The notes below the pieces were generated by a model that was given only the letters and a program-made list of their open reading frames with translations, searched no databases and had not been told where the DNA came from. The translations under genes and the position numbers were made by a program. From JBFLVQ01 sp040758525 (GTDB lineage Bacteria; Acidobacteriota; Blastocatellia; Chloracidobacteriales; JADJPF01): 17,263 bases of DNA. Location of the stretch: contig JBFLVQ010000122.1 of the NCBI GenBank assembly GCA_040758525.1, positions 1 through 17,263 of the forward strand. Reading direction: 5' to 3'. This document shows positions 6,327 to 14,902 of the stretch, one piece after another (position 1 is the first letter of the stretch; each line of letters begins with the position of its first letter).

Positions 6327-7477
6327 CAGCACAGATCGCCCCTACCGTTTCAGCGCGTGCTACTGTGCTACTATTGCAGGATCTCGCACTAGAGGGCTGG
6401 AAGAGCATGGATCTTTATGCAGCACGGCTGTGTCAACACCTATCGCTGGTTGACAGCCGCTATCAAGTGACCGCTCCCTCCGATTACGCGGCTATTTCTG
6501 CCTATCCTATAGAAGGCAATCGTATGCTTGGATTAGCGCACCGGCTGTATACTCGCTACCTCTATTATCCAGCAGTTTTACGCCGTTATGATGCCGACAT
6601 CATACATATCTTGGATCATTCTTATGCGCATCTGCTGCGAGGTCGCAACCCTCGCCATACACTAGTCACTGTGCATGATCTATTCCCACTTCAAGTTACT
6701 GTTAGGCCATCAACACGTATACGTGCACGTACGGCATTACTACGTTGGGTGATGAGATGGTGTGCGCGTGCTGCTCTGCTTATTGCCGATTCCGATTTTA
6801 CGGCTCGCGAGATTGTCACCCTGATGGGTTATCCACGCGAGCGTATACGTACTGTGCCGCTTGGTGTTGATGAACGCTTCTTTGCACCTGTAGCTTCTTC
6901 TTGCCGCACACAATTGCGTGATCGATTAAAACTTCCCGATGTTCCTTTGCTGTTACATGTAGGGAGTTGTGTAGAACGTAAGAACATCAACGCAATCTTT
7001 CAGGTGCTGGCGCGACTGCAGGCGGCTGGTATAGCAGCCTATCTACTACAGGTGGGAGGAGTCTTCACTGCTGCACAACGATATGAGATTGAGCGTCTTG
7101 ACTTGACATCACAAGTCAAACAGATCCATTACATCTCTGATGATGAATTACCGGCTATTTATAGGCTTGCCGATCTGTTGATCTTTCCTTCAACTTATGA
7201 GGGTTTTGGTCTGCCTGTACTGGAAGCAATGGCGTGCGGCACACCTGTAGTAGCAGCGCGCGCTGCCTCTATTCCAGAAGTCATTGGCGAGGCAGGATTG
7301 CTGGCAGCGCCTGATGATTGGGATGGGCTAGCAGGTGCTGCACAACAGATCATTAAAGAGAGAACTTTGCGTGAGGAATTGAGTGAGCGCGGCCGTGCCC
7401 GCGCTACATCATTCACATGGATGGCTACTGCACGCAAAGTTATTGCTGTTTACGATGAGTTGCGGCAATCTCTCTAG
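6323..7477 (+). CDS. GT4-family glycosyltransferase, last gene of the coupled operon
   Basis: A 384-residue protein of the mannosyltransferase-like branch of GT4. The N-terminal half has IIHILDHSYAHLL followed by TLVTVHDLFPL (the HD in this position is typical of the branch) and the linker IADSDFTAREIV. The donor half has HVGSCVERKN (R219, K220), then STYEGFGLPVLEAMACGTPV, whose EX7E pair is E293 and E301. It starts by ATGA overlap with the methyltransferase and ends 13 bases before the stop of a convergent gene. As the last gene of a GT-MT-GT operon it probably adds a further residue to the same surface glycan. No flippase or polymerase gene is in the window. Confidence 0.9.
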   Translation: MTAQIAPTVSARATVLLLQDLALEGWKSMDLYAARLCQHLSLVDSRYQVTAPSDYAAISAYPIEGNRMLGLAHRLYTRYLYYPAVLRRYDADIIHILDHSYAHLLRGRNPRHTLVTVHDLFPLQVTVRPSTRIRARTALLRWVMRWCARAALLIADSDFTAREIVTLMGYPRERIRTVPLGVDERFFAPVASSCRTQLRDRLKLPDVPLLLHVGSCVERKNINAIFQVLARLQAAGIAAYLLQVGGVFTAAQRYEIERLDLTSQVKQIHYISDDELPAIYRLADLLIFPSTYEGFGLPVLEAMACGTPVVAARAASIPEVIGEAGLLAAPDDWDGLAGAAQQIIKERTLREELSERGRARATSFTWMATARKVIAVYDELRQSL

Positions 7478-7492
7478 ATATTCGCGGATATC
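7477..7492. terminator. Small palindrome between convergent stops
   Basis: The sequence gatattcgcggatatc is nearly self-complementary (arms gatat/atatc, six-base centre) and spans the 13-base gap between the stop of the glycosyltransferase operon and the stop of the minus-strand gene. A T-rich stretch (ttcttttt) follows on the plus strand. The stem is short and A/T-rich, so termination is only a suggestion. Confidence 0.22.
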
Positions 7493-8093
7493 AATTCTTT
7501 TTACGCGCTAGCTCGCGTACGCTACGAGCTTGACTCTCAATAGTTTCAAACTGCTTACGAACCTGCTCAAGTTGCGAGACATTGACAGTATGAGCGATAT
7601 CTTGTTGGTTACTTACTTCATCTACCAGACTATCAATATTCTTGCTCAATTCACGTATCTGTATTGTGCGATCATCAATTGGTGATACTGGTTGAGGGTC
7701 AACTTTATCACTAAATTCTTTTCCAAATATCAAATAGCGCAGCACGTAGGAGTGTTTAGCAACCGTTTCAGCAAGTTTGGCTGTCTTCTTAAGATCGTTC
7801 TTATCAGGCCGCTCTATTTGACTAATACTCAATAGCTCATTACTAGCTTGATTGAGTTGCGACAAGCTTTCAGTAATCGCTAACTGAAGCTTTATCGTTG
7901 GATCAACTCTTCGTGTAGATCCATTACTAATATCGGGTAATGATGGAGGCTCGATTCTACGAGACGGTTCATAAATAAGTACTCTGTCTGCTGGGTTGAG
8001 GTTTGGGTTATGGTTAGGTGTTTGAGCAGAAACGTAAGAAGTAAACAAAAGCATAGCTAGTATCGTGTAGCAAAAATAGATCAGTATCTTCAT
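7491..8093 (-). CDS. Exported alpha-helical protein of unknown function
   Basis: A 200-residue protein I do not recognise. It has a clear signal peptide (MKILIY, hydrophobic core, cleavage near YVSA/Q at residue 23), a proline- and asparagine-rich linker (residues 25-62), then a mostly helical, charged remainder with heptad-like spacing (LAITESLSQLNQASNELL; QLEQVRKQFETIESQARSV) and no cysteine after the signal. Helical bundle or coiled coil in the periplasm is the likely form. The start is supported by GAGGGG seven bases before the ATG. It is separated by 139 bases from the upstream esterase gene on the same strand, so it may have its own promoter, though none is clear. Confidence 0.72.
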   Translation of the reverse strand: MKILIYFCYTILAMLLFTSYVSAQTPNHNPNLNPADRVLIYEPSRRIEPPSLPDISNGSTRRVDPTIKLQLAITESLSQLNQASNELLSISQIERPDKNDLKKTAKLAETVAKHSYVLRYLIFGKEFSDKVDPQPVSPIDDRTIQIRELSKNIDSLVDEVSNQQDIAHTVNVSQLEQVRKQFETIESQARSVRELARKKN

Positions 8094-8232
8094 ATAGGGT
8101 CCCCTCTAATAGAAATGCGGTTTCGCAGAGGCTGAAGCAAGGTATGTACCAACCCTACATAACTCTACCATTGCTCTTATTGTTACTTAGATAGTCTGCC
8201 AATACTGTTTGCTACACGATAACGTAGAACTA

Positions 8233-8925
8233 TTACCCCATATGGTTGATACGGGCTGAAATCCATTGATCAATTAATGGGTATGCTTCATGAGCGACTT
8301 CATGGCCTATGTCGTAGATACGCACCTCAACAGCACGGGCACGCCGTTTTAGGGCAAGCGCATTCTCCTCGATACGTGTAGGAGGATAGAATTCATCTTT
8401 GCGGCCTGCCAGGTAGAGTACATCAATATCGCCACGACGATATTTCTGCTCATTATCCCAATCACCAGGGATACCTCCACACATTGCTATGACGCCACGT
8501 ACTCGTTCTGGATGAGTAAAGGTAAAGCGAAAATTGAGTGCGACAGATTGGGAGAAGCCCAGCAGGAAGACTCGGGCTGGGTCGGCGCCTGCCTCTCGGG
8601 AAAGGCGATCGATAATTTCGATCACTGCCTTGTGATGAAAGGCGACAGACTCCTCTGATTTAAAATTTGTCACCCAACCAAAACCATAACCGAGTGACTG
8701 TCCACGTTCGCCAGGATAAACAATATGTTGATGTGGACCCTGTAGACTAGCAATCAAGTAATCTCGCTCATTTATTCGTCGCGCTAGCCGCATCATTGAT
8801 GACTTGTCGCCACCATAGCCATGCATTGCAATGAGTAATGGCCGACGACCATTGCCATTAGGTATGTAAAGATCATAGTAGCAAGGAAACTCTTGTACAA
8901 ATTGGTATTCAACTACATCTGCCAT
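8233..8925 (-). CDS. Alpha/beta-hydrolase, phospholipase/carboxylesterase family
   Basis: An esterase-type hydrolase of about 230 residues, usual for the family. From the ATG start the sequence opens MADVVEYQFVQEF. Key parts are AMHGYGGDK (oxyanion-hole loop), the nucleophile elbow LLGFSQSVAL with Ser125 (glycine after the serine replaced by serine, as in several members), Asp177 in AGRKDEFYP and His208 in DIGHEVAHE, completing a Ser-Asp-His triad. No signal peptide, so it should be cytoplasmic. The frame is open upstream to TTG at 8956-8958, which overlaps the stop of the preceding gene by four bases. I prefer the ATG at 8923-8925 because GGAG lies six bases before it, while the TTG has no ribosome site. 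The substrate is unknown; small acyl esters are typical. Confidence 0.82.
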   Translation of the reverse strand: MADVVEYQFVQEFPCYYDLYIPNGNGRRPLLIAMHGYGGDKSSMMRLARRINERDYLIASLQGPHQHIVYPGERGQSLGYGFGWVTNFKSEESVAFHHKAVIEIIDRLSREAGADPARVFLLGFSQSVALNFRFTFTHPERVRGVIAMCGGIPGDWDNEQKYRRGDIDVLYLAGRKDEFYPPTRIEENALALKRRARAVEVRIYDIGHEVAHEAYPLIDQWISARINHMG

Positions 8926-8954
8926 CACACGCTCCGTTAGTAGTGTCGTTATTT

Positions 8955-9425
8955 TCAATAGGATTTCGAGCTGCTACGCTTCTGGGGCTTCTTTTCTTTT
9001 GCTTGACTCGCTTTCCAGATCAAGTAGCGCTCCATTTGAGACTGCTGGCTAAGTGGTAGGGCTGCTTTCCAGATCTTTTTTAGCAGCAGAAACACACAAC
9101 CGATTGCTAGTCCTATTATTATTATAGGATAGATAGTCAACAGCAGCGTTACTCCCCATAGTGAATCCTGTGGGTCACCCTGTTGCCTTAGACCGATAAT
9201 CAATACCACTATTGCCAGCACAACAGCCGAGGATATAAATAGGGGAACTCGCCAGCTACCTGTACCAATGTCGGCTCTGGATTGAAAAGTTGTTGCTACA
9301 TACTGAGTGAGATTATTTGGCGAGCAGCGCTGGCAGCGATTGTTACTAGCGTCAAAGAGATCAGACTGGTGACAGATCTCACAACGTGCCGGCAGTGATT
9401 CCGTCTTGACTTGCAACTTGGCCAT
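8955..9425 (-). CDS. Zinc-ribbon membrane protein of unknown function
   Basis: A 156-residue protein. The N-terminal 35 residues carry two CxxC pairs (C15-C18 in CEIC, C31-C34 in CQRC), a zinc-ribbon layout common at the start of small bacterial membrane proteins. Two hydrophobic segments follow (about 61-79, FISSAVVLAIVVLIIGL, and 93-115, LLLTIYPIIIIGLAIGCVFLLL), then a basic C-terminal tail (KEKKPQKRSSSK). The ribbon and tail are probably both cytoplasmic. The gene is first of a minus-strand pair with the esterase; its stop falls inside the possible TTG start of that gene. A -10 box ends six bases before the ATG, so the mRNA may be leaderless. Confidence 0.7.
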   Translation of the reverse strand: MAKLQVKTESLPARCEICHQSDLFDASNNRCQRCSPNNLTQYVATTFQSRADIGTGSWRVPLFISSAVVLAIVVLIIGLRQQGDPQDSLWGVTLLLTIYPIIIIGLAIGCVFLLLKKIWKAALPLSQQSQMERYLIWKASQAKEKKPQKRSSSKSY

Positions 9426-9431
9426 AAAAAA

Positions 9432-9460
9432 AGTATACCAGAATAATCCTATCCTGTTTA
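9432..9460 (-). promoter_or_regulatory. Extended -10 promoter, possibly leaderless, for the zinc-ribbon gene
   Basis: On the minus strand TAAACA (9460-9455) is followed after 17 bases by TATACT (9437-9432), preceded by TGG, giving the extended -10 TGgTATACT. Only six T residues separate the -10 box from the ATG at 9425, so transcription would start at or next to the A of the start codon. Confidence 0.5.
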
Positions 9461-9509
9461 AGTATTTGCCAGAATATTAATCCAGCATGTTGAGAGGAGA
9501 CTTACTGAG

Positions 9510-9515
9510 AGGAGG
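9510..9515 (+). promoter_or_regulatory. Ribosome binding site choosing ATG 9520 over ATG 9487
   Basis: AGGAGG lies four bases before the ATG at 9520-9522. Starting there gives a clean signal peptide; the upstream in-frame ATG at 9487 would add eleven residues in front of it and has no ribosome site. Confidence 0.75.
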
Positions 9516-9519
9516 TATT

Positions 9520-11586
9520 ATGACCAAACTGTTAAGAATTGTCATTACTGCTTGTCTGTTAATTGTGGTTACTGCAGTTACTGCAGTAGCACAAGGCAAA
9601 GCTAATCGCCTAACTGTATCAGACGTATTCAACCTAGAGTATGCTAGCGATCCACAGCTTTCACCAGATGGTAAAAGGATCGTCTATGTTCGTCAGTTCG
9701 CAGATATTATGTCTGATAGAACCTATTCAAACCTCTGGATTGTCGATTTTGATGGGACTGATAATCGACCACTAACTATGGGAAACCATAGTGATAATTC
9801 ACCTAGATGGTCTCCAGATGGAAATCAACTAATCTTTATCTCGGATCAGTCGGGTATGCCCCAGATTCATCTACGTTGGATGGACACAGGGCAGGTTGCC
9901 AAATTGACAAATTTACAGTATCCCCCCAGCGGTATTGGTTGGTCACCAGATGGCAAACAGATCTCCTTCACCTGTTTTGTGCCAGAGCGTGCGCCACAGA
10001 TTGCGAATATGCCCACCCCTCCGCCAGGGGCAAAATGGGCTGAACCAGCGGCAGTTATTGATAAATTGATCTACCGCTTTAATGGACCAGGCTATTTGAA
10101 GCCAGGCTATACACATCTATTTGTGGTGCCTGCAGAAGGAGGCACGCCTAGACAGATTTCTAGTGGTAATTTCCAGCATGGAGGGATTGCCTTCCAGGCT
10201 AGTGAGGCAGTTTGGACACCAGATGGGAAATACCTGCTTATGTCGGCCAATCGCCGAACTGATTATGAGCTTGAGCCACTTGATACCGAGGTCTATGAGT
10301 TTTCTGTCACAGATGGAGCAGTGCGTACCCTGACAAGCCGTAAAGGACCTGATAATTCTCCAGTAGTTTCGCCAGATGGAAAATATATTGCCTACTTGGG
10401 ATTTGATGATACTTATCAAGGTTATCAGGTAACCAGGCTCTATGTGATGAATCGTGATGGCAGCGGCGCGCGAGTATTGTCAGGAGAATTAGATAGAGAT
10501 ATTAACCGACCACGTTGGGCTAGCGACAGTAGTGGGATCTATTTTCTCTATGATGATCTAGGCATAACCAAAATGGCATTCTATCCTCTGAAAGGAAAGA
10601 TGAAACCGTTAGCCGATCATGTCAGTAACGGTACTACAGCAACAGCAGCAGGAACCTACACAGTGAGCAAGAATGGCAGCTTCACCTACACTTACTCACT
10701 TCCTACTCATCCTGTCGATATTGCTGTAGGGAGTCTCACCAATCCAAAGATCAAGCTCGTTACACAGATCAATGAAGATCTATTAGCCGACAAGGCACTA
10801 GGAGAAGTAGAAGAGCTTTGGTATGAGTCATCGTTTGACAAACGTAAGGTTCAGGGTTGGATTATTAAGCCACCTCAATTTAATCCAGCAAAAAAATATC
10901 CCCTGATACTTGTTATACACGGTGGACCATTTGCTAACTATGGCGAGCGCTTTGACTTTGAAATGCAGACCTGGGCAGCCAAGGATTATGTTGTGCTTTA
11001 TACTAATCCACGTGGCAGCACCAGCTATGGTGCAGAGTTTGGCAATCTAATACATCATAGCTATCCTGGTGATGATTTTTACGATCTCAATTCAGGCGTC
11101 GATATGCTAATTTCAAAAGGCTATATCGATCCTGCCAATCTATTCGTTACTGGTGGTAGTGGTGGTGGAGTGTTGACCTGTTGGATGATTGGGCGTACAG
11201 AGCGTTTTGCTGCTGCTGTCTCAGCCTACCCCGTGATCAATTGGTATAGTTTTGTGCTCACTGCCGATATCTCATCCTTTGTCACCAAATATTGGTTTCC
11301 TGGTCTTCCTTGGGACAATGTCTCCCATTATGAGAAGAGATCGCTACTTTCTGTTGTTAAGAATGTCAAGACACCAACAATGGTCATTACTGGCGAAGAG
11401 GATTATCGAACCCCTATATCAGAATCAGAGCAGTATTATCAGGCACTCAAGCTTCTCAAGGTTGAGAGTGTTTTGGTAAGAGTACCAGGCGAACCACATG
11501 GCATACGCCGTCGTCCTAGCCATTGGATAGCCAAGATGCTGAATATTGTTAGTTGGTTTGATCGCCATCAAAAGAAGGCCTCTTGA
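9520..11586 (+). CDS. Exported S9-family prolyl oligopeptidase-like peptidase
   Basis: A 688-residue serine peptidase of family S9 (acylaminoacyl-peptidase/DPP-like, S9C layout). A signal peptide (KLLRIVITACLLIVVTAV, cleavage near AVA/Q at 25) exports it. Residues about 35-420 form a beta-propeller of TolB/PD40-type blades (SPDGKRIVYV, SPDGNQLIFI, SPDGKQISFT, TPDGKYLLMS, SPDGKYIAYL). The C-terminal alpha/beta-hydrolase domain has LVIHGGP, the nucleophile elbow TGGSGGG (Ser547), GEEDYRTP (Asp628) and GEPHGI (His660), an intact triad. NPRGSTSYG is the typical S9 oxyanion-region motif. It should trim oligopeptides in the periplasm or outside. It runs divergent from the zinc-ribbon gene and convergent to the Asp-box gene, so is probably monocistronic. 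Confidence 0.93.
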   Translation: MTKLLRIVITACLLIVVTAVTAVAQGKANRLTVSDVFNLEYASDPQLSPDGKRIVYVRQFADIMSDRTYSNLWIVDFDGTDNRPLTMGNHSDNSPRWSPDGNQLIFISDQSGMPQIHLRWMDTGQVAKLTNLQYPPSGIGWSPDGKQISFTCFVPERAPQIANMPTPPPGAKWAEPAAVIDKLIYRFNGPGYLKPGYTHLFVVPAEGGTPRQISSGNFQHGGIAFQASEAVWTPDGKYLLMSANRRTDYELEPLDTEVYEFSVTDGAVRTLTSRKGPDNSPVVSPDGKYIAYLGFDDTYQGYQVTRLYVMNRDGSGARVLSGELDRDINRPRWASDSSGIYFLYDDLGITKMAFYPLKGKMKPLADHVSNGTTATAAGTYTVSKNGSFTYTYSLPTHPVDIAVGSLTNPKIKLVTQINEDLLADKALGEVEELWYESSFDKRKVQGWIIKPPQFNPAKKYPLILVIHGGPFANYGERFDFEMQTWAAKDYVVLYTNPRGSTSYGAEFGNLIHHSYPGDDFYDLNSGVDMLISKGYIDPANLFVTGGSGGGVLTCWMIGRTERFAAAVSAYPVINWYSFVLTADISSFVTKYWFPGLPWDNVSHYEKRSLLSVVKNVKTPTMVITGEEDYRTPISESEQYYQALKLLKVESVLVRVPGEPHGIRRRPSHWIAKMLNIVSWFDRHQKKAS

Positions 11587-11594
11587 TGGCGATC
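11560..11594. terminator. 12-bp perfect hairpin over the peptidase stop codon, between convergent genes
   Basis: gatcgccatcaa (11560-11571) pairs perfectly with ttgatggcgatc (11583-11594) around an 11-base loop. The TGA stop (11584-11586) is inside the right arm, so the left arm doubles as the codons for DRHQ. No T-run follows on either strand. Its place between two converging genes, nine bases from the minus-strand stop, suggests a shared transcription barrier or 3'-end stabiliser rather than a classical intrinsic terminator. Confidence 0.5.
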
Positions 11595-11603
11595 GAGAAA
11601 GAC

Positions 11604-14600
11604 TTATTTAATATTTAATGTAAGCGTAGCAGTGCGAACACGGCCTGTTGTGTCTTGGCCTGTAAAGGTCAATTGTTGTGGGCCGCGCGGAGCTCGTTTC
11701 TTAACTTTGAAATCGAAGGTTACTTTTGTTGCTGTTGTCGATTGTGTTGGCGGTGTCAAAATAACCTTAATGGCTTTAGTGTCAGGCGCGCTTACCGTAA
11801 CGTTATCGGCAAAGCCATTAGTACGGTTTACGTTTACGGTAAGCTGCCCCTTCTTTCCACGCGATACATCTATCTGTGCAGCATCAAAGCCAAGAGAAAA
11901 ATCTGGTACGGTGACATTCAATGTTGCTGTTGCCGTACTAGTGCGCGCTAGTTGACCACCTGTGCCAACAATAGTGATAGTGAAAGTCTTTGCTGGTGTA
12001 CTGGCCAAAGTATTGACTGTGAGAGTGACTTGGTTGCCAGCAGTAATGCTGTTGGCAGAAAGTGATGTAGTCAAGCTACTGTCGGCTGGTGTAACCATAG
12101 CAGTTAAGTTGACTGACTGTGCAAAGCCATTGTTAGACTTTAGATCTAACATAAAGCTGGCAGATGTGCCGGCCTTAACAGTCTGTATGGCAGGTGCCAA
12201 TGAAATGATGAAATCGCCCTGCGCAATAGTAAAGTTGTTATCGCTTACACCAAAGCCTTCATTATTGGAATTATCAATGGCGCTAACACGTATACGCGCC
12301 TGATTGGTTTCAATGTTAGGTACAGTCCAGAGGAAGTTTTGTGCTGTAGCTGCTAAACCGGTAGCGATCGTGATTGGGAAGCTACTGCCACCATCAGTAG
12401 AGAGCGTGATATTGTGCTGCTTGACACCAAAATCATCACTAGTTGTCCAGTTGATGGTAAATTGACTGGTCGCGGTTAAGTTCTCGCCACCCTTAGGTGC
12501 ATTAACTGTTACTTGGGGTGGCATACTGTCTTTGGGCAACTTTAACTCATAGATACCTCGGCCATGAGTAGCCAGACGCAGTAGTGCTAGATTGCCATTA
12601 ATAGCAATATCGAAGACAGTTACTGTTGGCATACCCGCCACCAGTGTCCAACTTATACCGCCATCTGCAGTCTGAAATAGCCCTAGATCTGTACCTAAGA
12701 AGAGATTATTTGGATTGAATGGATTGATTGCTAATGCAGGAGCCGGTACATCAGGAAGATTGCCACTAATATTTTGCCAACTCCGCCCGCCACTAGTGCT
12801 CTTAAAGATATGGCCAGTCGAGAAACCATTGAGTGAGACATAGACAGTTGTAGGAAGATTTGGATCAACAACAACATCAGTGATGTAACGAGTTGGCAGA
12901 TTATCGGTAACATTTTGGAATGACTCACCGCCATCTTGACTGGCAAATACTGCCCCATCCGAAGAGCCTGTATAGATAAAGCGTGGCGCGCCAGGCGCTA
13001 CGGCAATTGCTGAAATCGCCGCTCTTGGCGCGCCCGCAGTAAGCGAACCAGAGATAGGTTTCCAAGTACGCGCTCGATCCATTGAGCGATAAAGCCGGTT
13101 GGTGCCAAAATAGAGTGTTGATTGGTTGTTTGGATCAAGAATAAAAGGTGCATAAAAGAGCACATCATCATTCTGGTTAATACCGCTGAAAGCATCATCC
13201 CAACTGCCCAACCGGCCACCCTGTTCCGATCGCGCCGGCCCTATACCAATGCCAGGGAAATTAAAATAAGTATGGTACATCACATTAGGGCTTGATTGAT
13301 CTATGGCAGCAAAACCACCATCACCATCGTCAGCATGTTGCCAGGTATCATTACCAACATAAAGATTGGTGCCATTATCTTGTGTTCCGCCAATTGTGAT
13401 GTTGGGATCCGTAGGATGTATCGCAACACTCTGAAATTGAGTAATGTTAAGGGTGCTGTTACGATTTATCCAAGTGTTGCCACCATCCCCAGATGACCAG
13501 ACACCACCATCATTGCCAACAAAGATTTGATTAGAATTATCTGGAGCAAAAGCAATGGCATGAAAATCGACATGCAGTCCTGTGCCACCACTCCCTTGTG
13601 TGATATTAGTCCAAGATTGACCACCATTAACACTCTTGAATATCGGTACACCACCGAAATAGACGATCTCAGGATTATTGGGATCAGGTTCGATAAAATT
13701 GTCGTAGGTGCATTGACAAAGGAAGCCACCAGGCGGTCGCGCCGTCATATTCCAAGTATCGCCACCATTAGTCGATTTGAAGATCCCTAGTAGATCTCGG
13801 CTGAATGGGTTACTTGATGGTATATTGCCATAGGATATATAAAGGACATTAGAATTCGATTTTCCTATACCTATATCAGCACGAGTGAAACCATTGTTGG
13901 GTAGACCATTGGTCAGCTTAAACCAGTTCAATCCACCATCGGTAGTCTTGTAGATGCCTAGACCATCAAGTGCAGCGTAAAGCACGGAACTGTTCTTAAT
14001 ATCTATTTCAATATCATAGGCAGTTGTGCCAAGCGCAGGCATAGGAGCAGGAGGGTTGACTTGTAGAGAGATTGACCAACTGACACCACCGTCAGTCGAT
14101 TTGTAGATACCGACAGGTACCAGGCGTGGACTAGTAGCGCGTGCTCTGCCTGCGAAACCAGCGCCTATGGCTGCATAGAGTGTGCGGGGATTGTTTGGAT
14201 CAATAATCAACCTATTGAATGAACGACCAAGAAAAGTTTGTGCCGCAAGATTAGTCCAACTACGGCCACCATCTGTCGATTTCAAAATGCCCATACCAAA
14301 GAAGGAGTCACTCGATGAATTTCCTTCCCCTGTACCTATGTAAATAATACTGCTGTTGGTCGGATCAATAACAACCGCACCAGTAGCTTGTGTGGGAGCA
14401 TTGTCAGTCATAGGTTGCCAAGTCTGACCATTATTAGTCGAGCGCCACAATCCTCCTTGTGCTGCTCCTAGATAGATTACAGATGGATTCTGGGGATCGA
14501 TGGCTAGCGAAGTTACCCGACCAGAAACATTCTGACGACTGCCAAATGTCTGTCCATTAGCAATAGAAGCAGGACCAATGGGACGTAGCATAGCCGCCAA

Positions 14601-14882
14601 TTGTGGCGTGAGTCTGTTGGCCATTTTAGTACGCATATGCTCGAATGCTTTTAATCGCCAATCGACAGGTATCTCCTTAAACGGGAAGGCGCGTTGTGTA
14701 AAGAAGAACTCTTCGCGTCGCTCGGCCAGTTCCATCATTTCAGCCTCGCCCTCGGCAATATTTTCACTGGTAGATCGCTTCCGCTCTTGAGTATTTGCGG
14801 ACGTAACTGTTGTGGGTGCCGATAACGCCATTGAGATAAGTGCTAGTAATATGATAAAAGCAGCCACACTACGTATCATCAT
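11604..14882 (-). CDS. Secreted Asp-box (BNR/sortilin-like) beta-propeller with C-terminal Ig-like domains
   Basis: A 1092-residue protein with a signal peptide (MIRSVAAFIILLALISMAL). An acidic helical segment (about 30-100, EEFFFTQRAFPF) precedes the propeller (about 115-780), which has at least eleven Asp-boxes, such as STNNGQTW, STDGGRSW, STDGGVSW, TTDGGLNW, SVNGGQSW, SGDGGNTW and TADGGISW. That number suggests a ten-bladed Vps10-like ring or two stacked rings. After DSMPPQV come an Ig/fibronectin-like domain with one more Asp-box (STDGGSSF) and two further Ig-like sandwiches (from DFIISLAP and DFSLGFDA). No sialidase catalytic residues and no membrane anchor are evident, so an adhesive or binding role is likely. 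AGGAG sits three bases before the first ATG and six before the second, so the second may be the true start. It follows the VWA gene by 20 bases. Confidence 0.83.
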   Translation of the reverse strand: MMIRSVAAFIILLALISMALSAPTTVTSANTQERKRSTSENIAEGEAEMMELAERREEFFFTQRAFPFKEIPVDWRLKAFEHMRTKMANRLTPQLAAMLRPIGPASIANGQTFGSRQNVSGRVTSLAIDPQNPSVIYLGAAQGGLWRSTNNGQTWQPMTDNAPTQATGAVVIDPTNSSIIYIGTGEGNSSSDSFFGMGILKSTDGGRSWTNLAAQTFLGRSFNRLIIDPNNPRTLYAAIGAGFAGRARATSPRLVPVGIYKSTDGGVSWSISLQVNPPAPMPALGTTAYDIEIDIKNSSVLYAALDGLGIYKTTDGGLNWFKLTNGLPNNGFTRADIGIGKSNSNVLYISYGNIPSSNPFSRDLLGIFKSTNGGDTWNMTARPPGGFLCQCTYDNFIEPDPNNPEIVYFGGVPIFKSVNGGQSWTNITQGSGGTGLHVDFHAIAFAPDNSNQIFVGNDGGVWSSGDGGNTWINRNSTLNITQFQSVAIHPTDPNITIGGTQDNGTNLYVGNDTWQHADDGDGGFAAIDQSSPNVMYHTYFNFPGIGIGPARSEQGGRLGSWDDAFSGINQNDDVLFYAPFILDPNNQSTLYFGTNRLYRSMDRARTWKPISGSLTAGAPRAAISAIAVAPGAPRFIYTGSSDGAVFASQDGGESFQNVTDNLPTRYITDVVVDPNLPTTVYVSLNGFSTGHIFKSTSGGRSWQNISGNLPDVPAPALAINPFNPNNLFLGTDLGLFQTADGGISWTLVAGMPTVTVFDIAINGNLALLRLATHGRGIYELKLPKDSMPPQVTVNAPKGGENLTATSQFTINWTTSDDFGVKQHNITLSTDGGSSFPITIATGLAATAQNFLWTVPNIETNQARIRVSAIDNSNNEGFGVSDNNFTIAQGDFIISLAPAIQTVKAGTSASFMLDLKSNNGFAQSVNLTAMVTPADSSLTTSLSANSITAGNQVTLTVNTLASTPAKTFTITIVGTGGQLARTSTATATLNVTVPDFSLGFDAAQIDVSRGKKGQLTVNVNRTNGFADNVTVSAPDTKAIKVILTPPTQSTTATKVTFDFKVKKRAPRGPQQLTFTGQDTTGRVRTATLTLNIK

Positions 14883-14902
14883 TTTCTCCTCTCAGGATGA
14901 TC

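Noticed and set aside
11632..12303. Overlapping plus-strand ORFs of 98-113 residues opposite the Ig-like domains
   Set aside because: They are antisense shadows of the long Asp-box gene, have no ribosome sites and give low-complexity valine-rich products.
12985..13035. Two GGCGCGCC octamers close together
   Set aside because: Both lie in coding sequence for ordinary Ala/Gly/Pro-containing turns and show no symmetry or partner sites suggesting a regulatory or attachment role.
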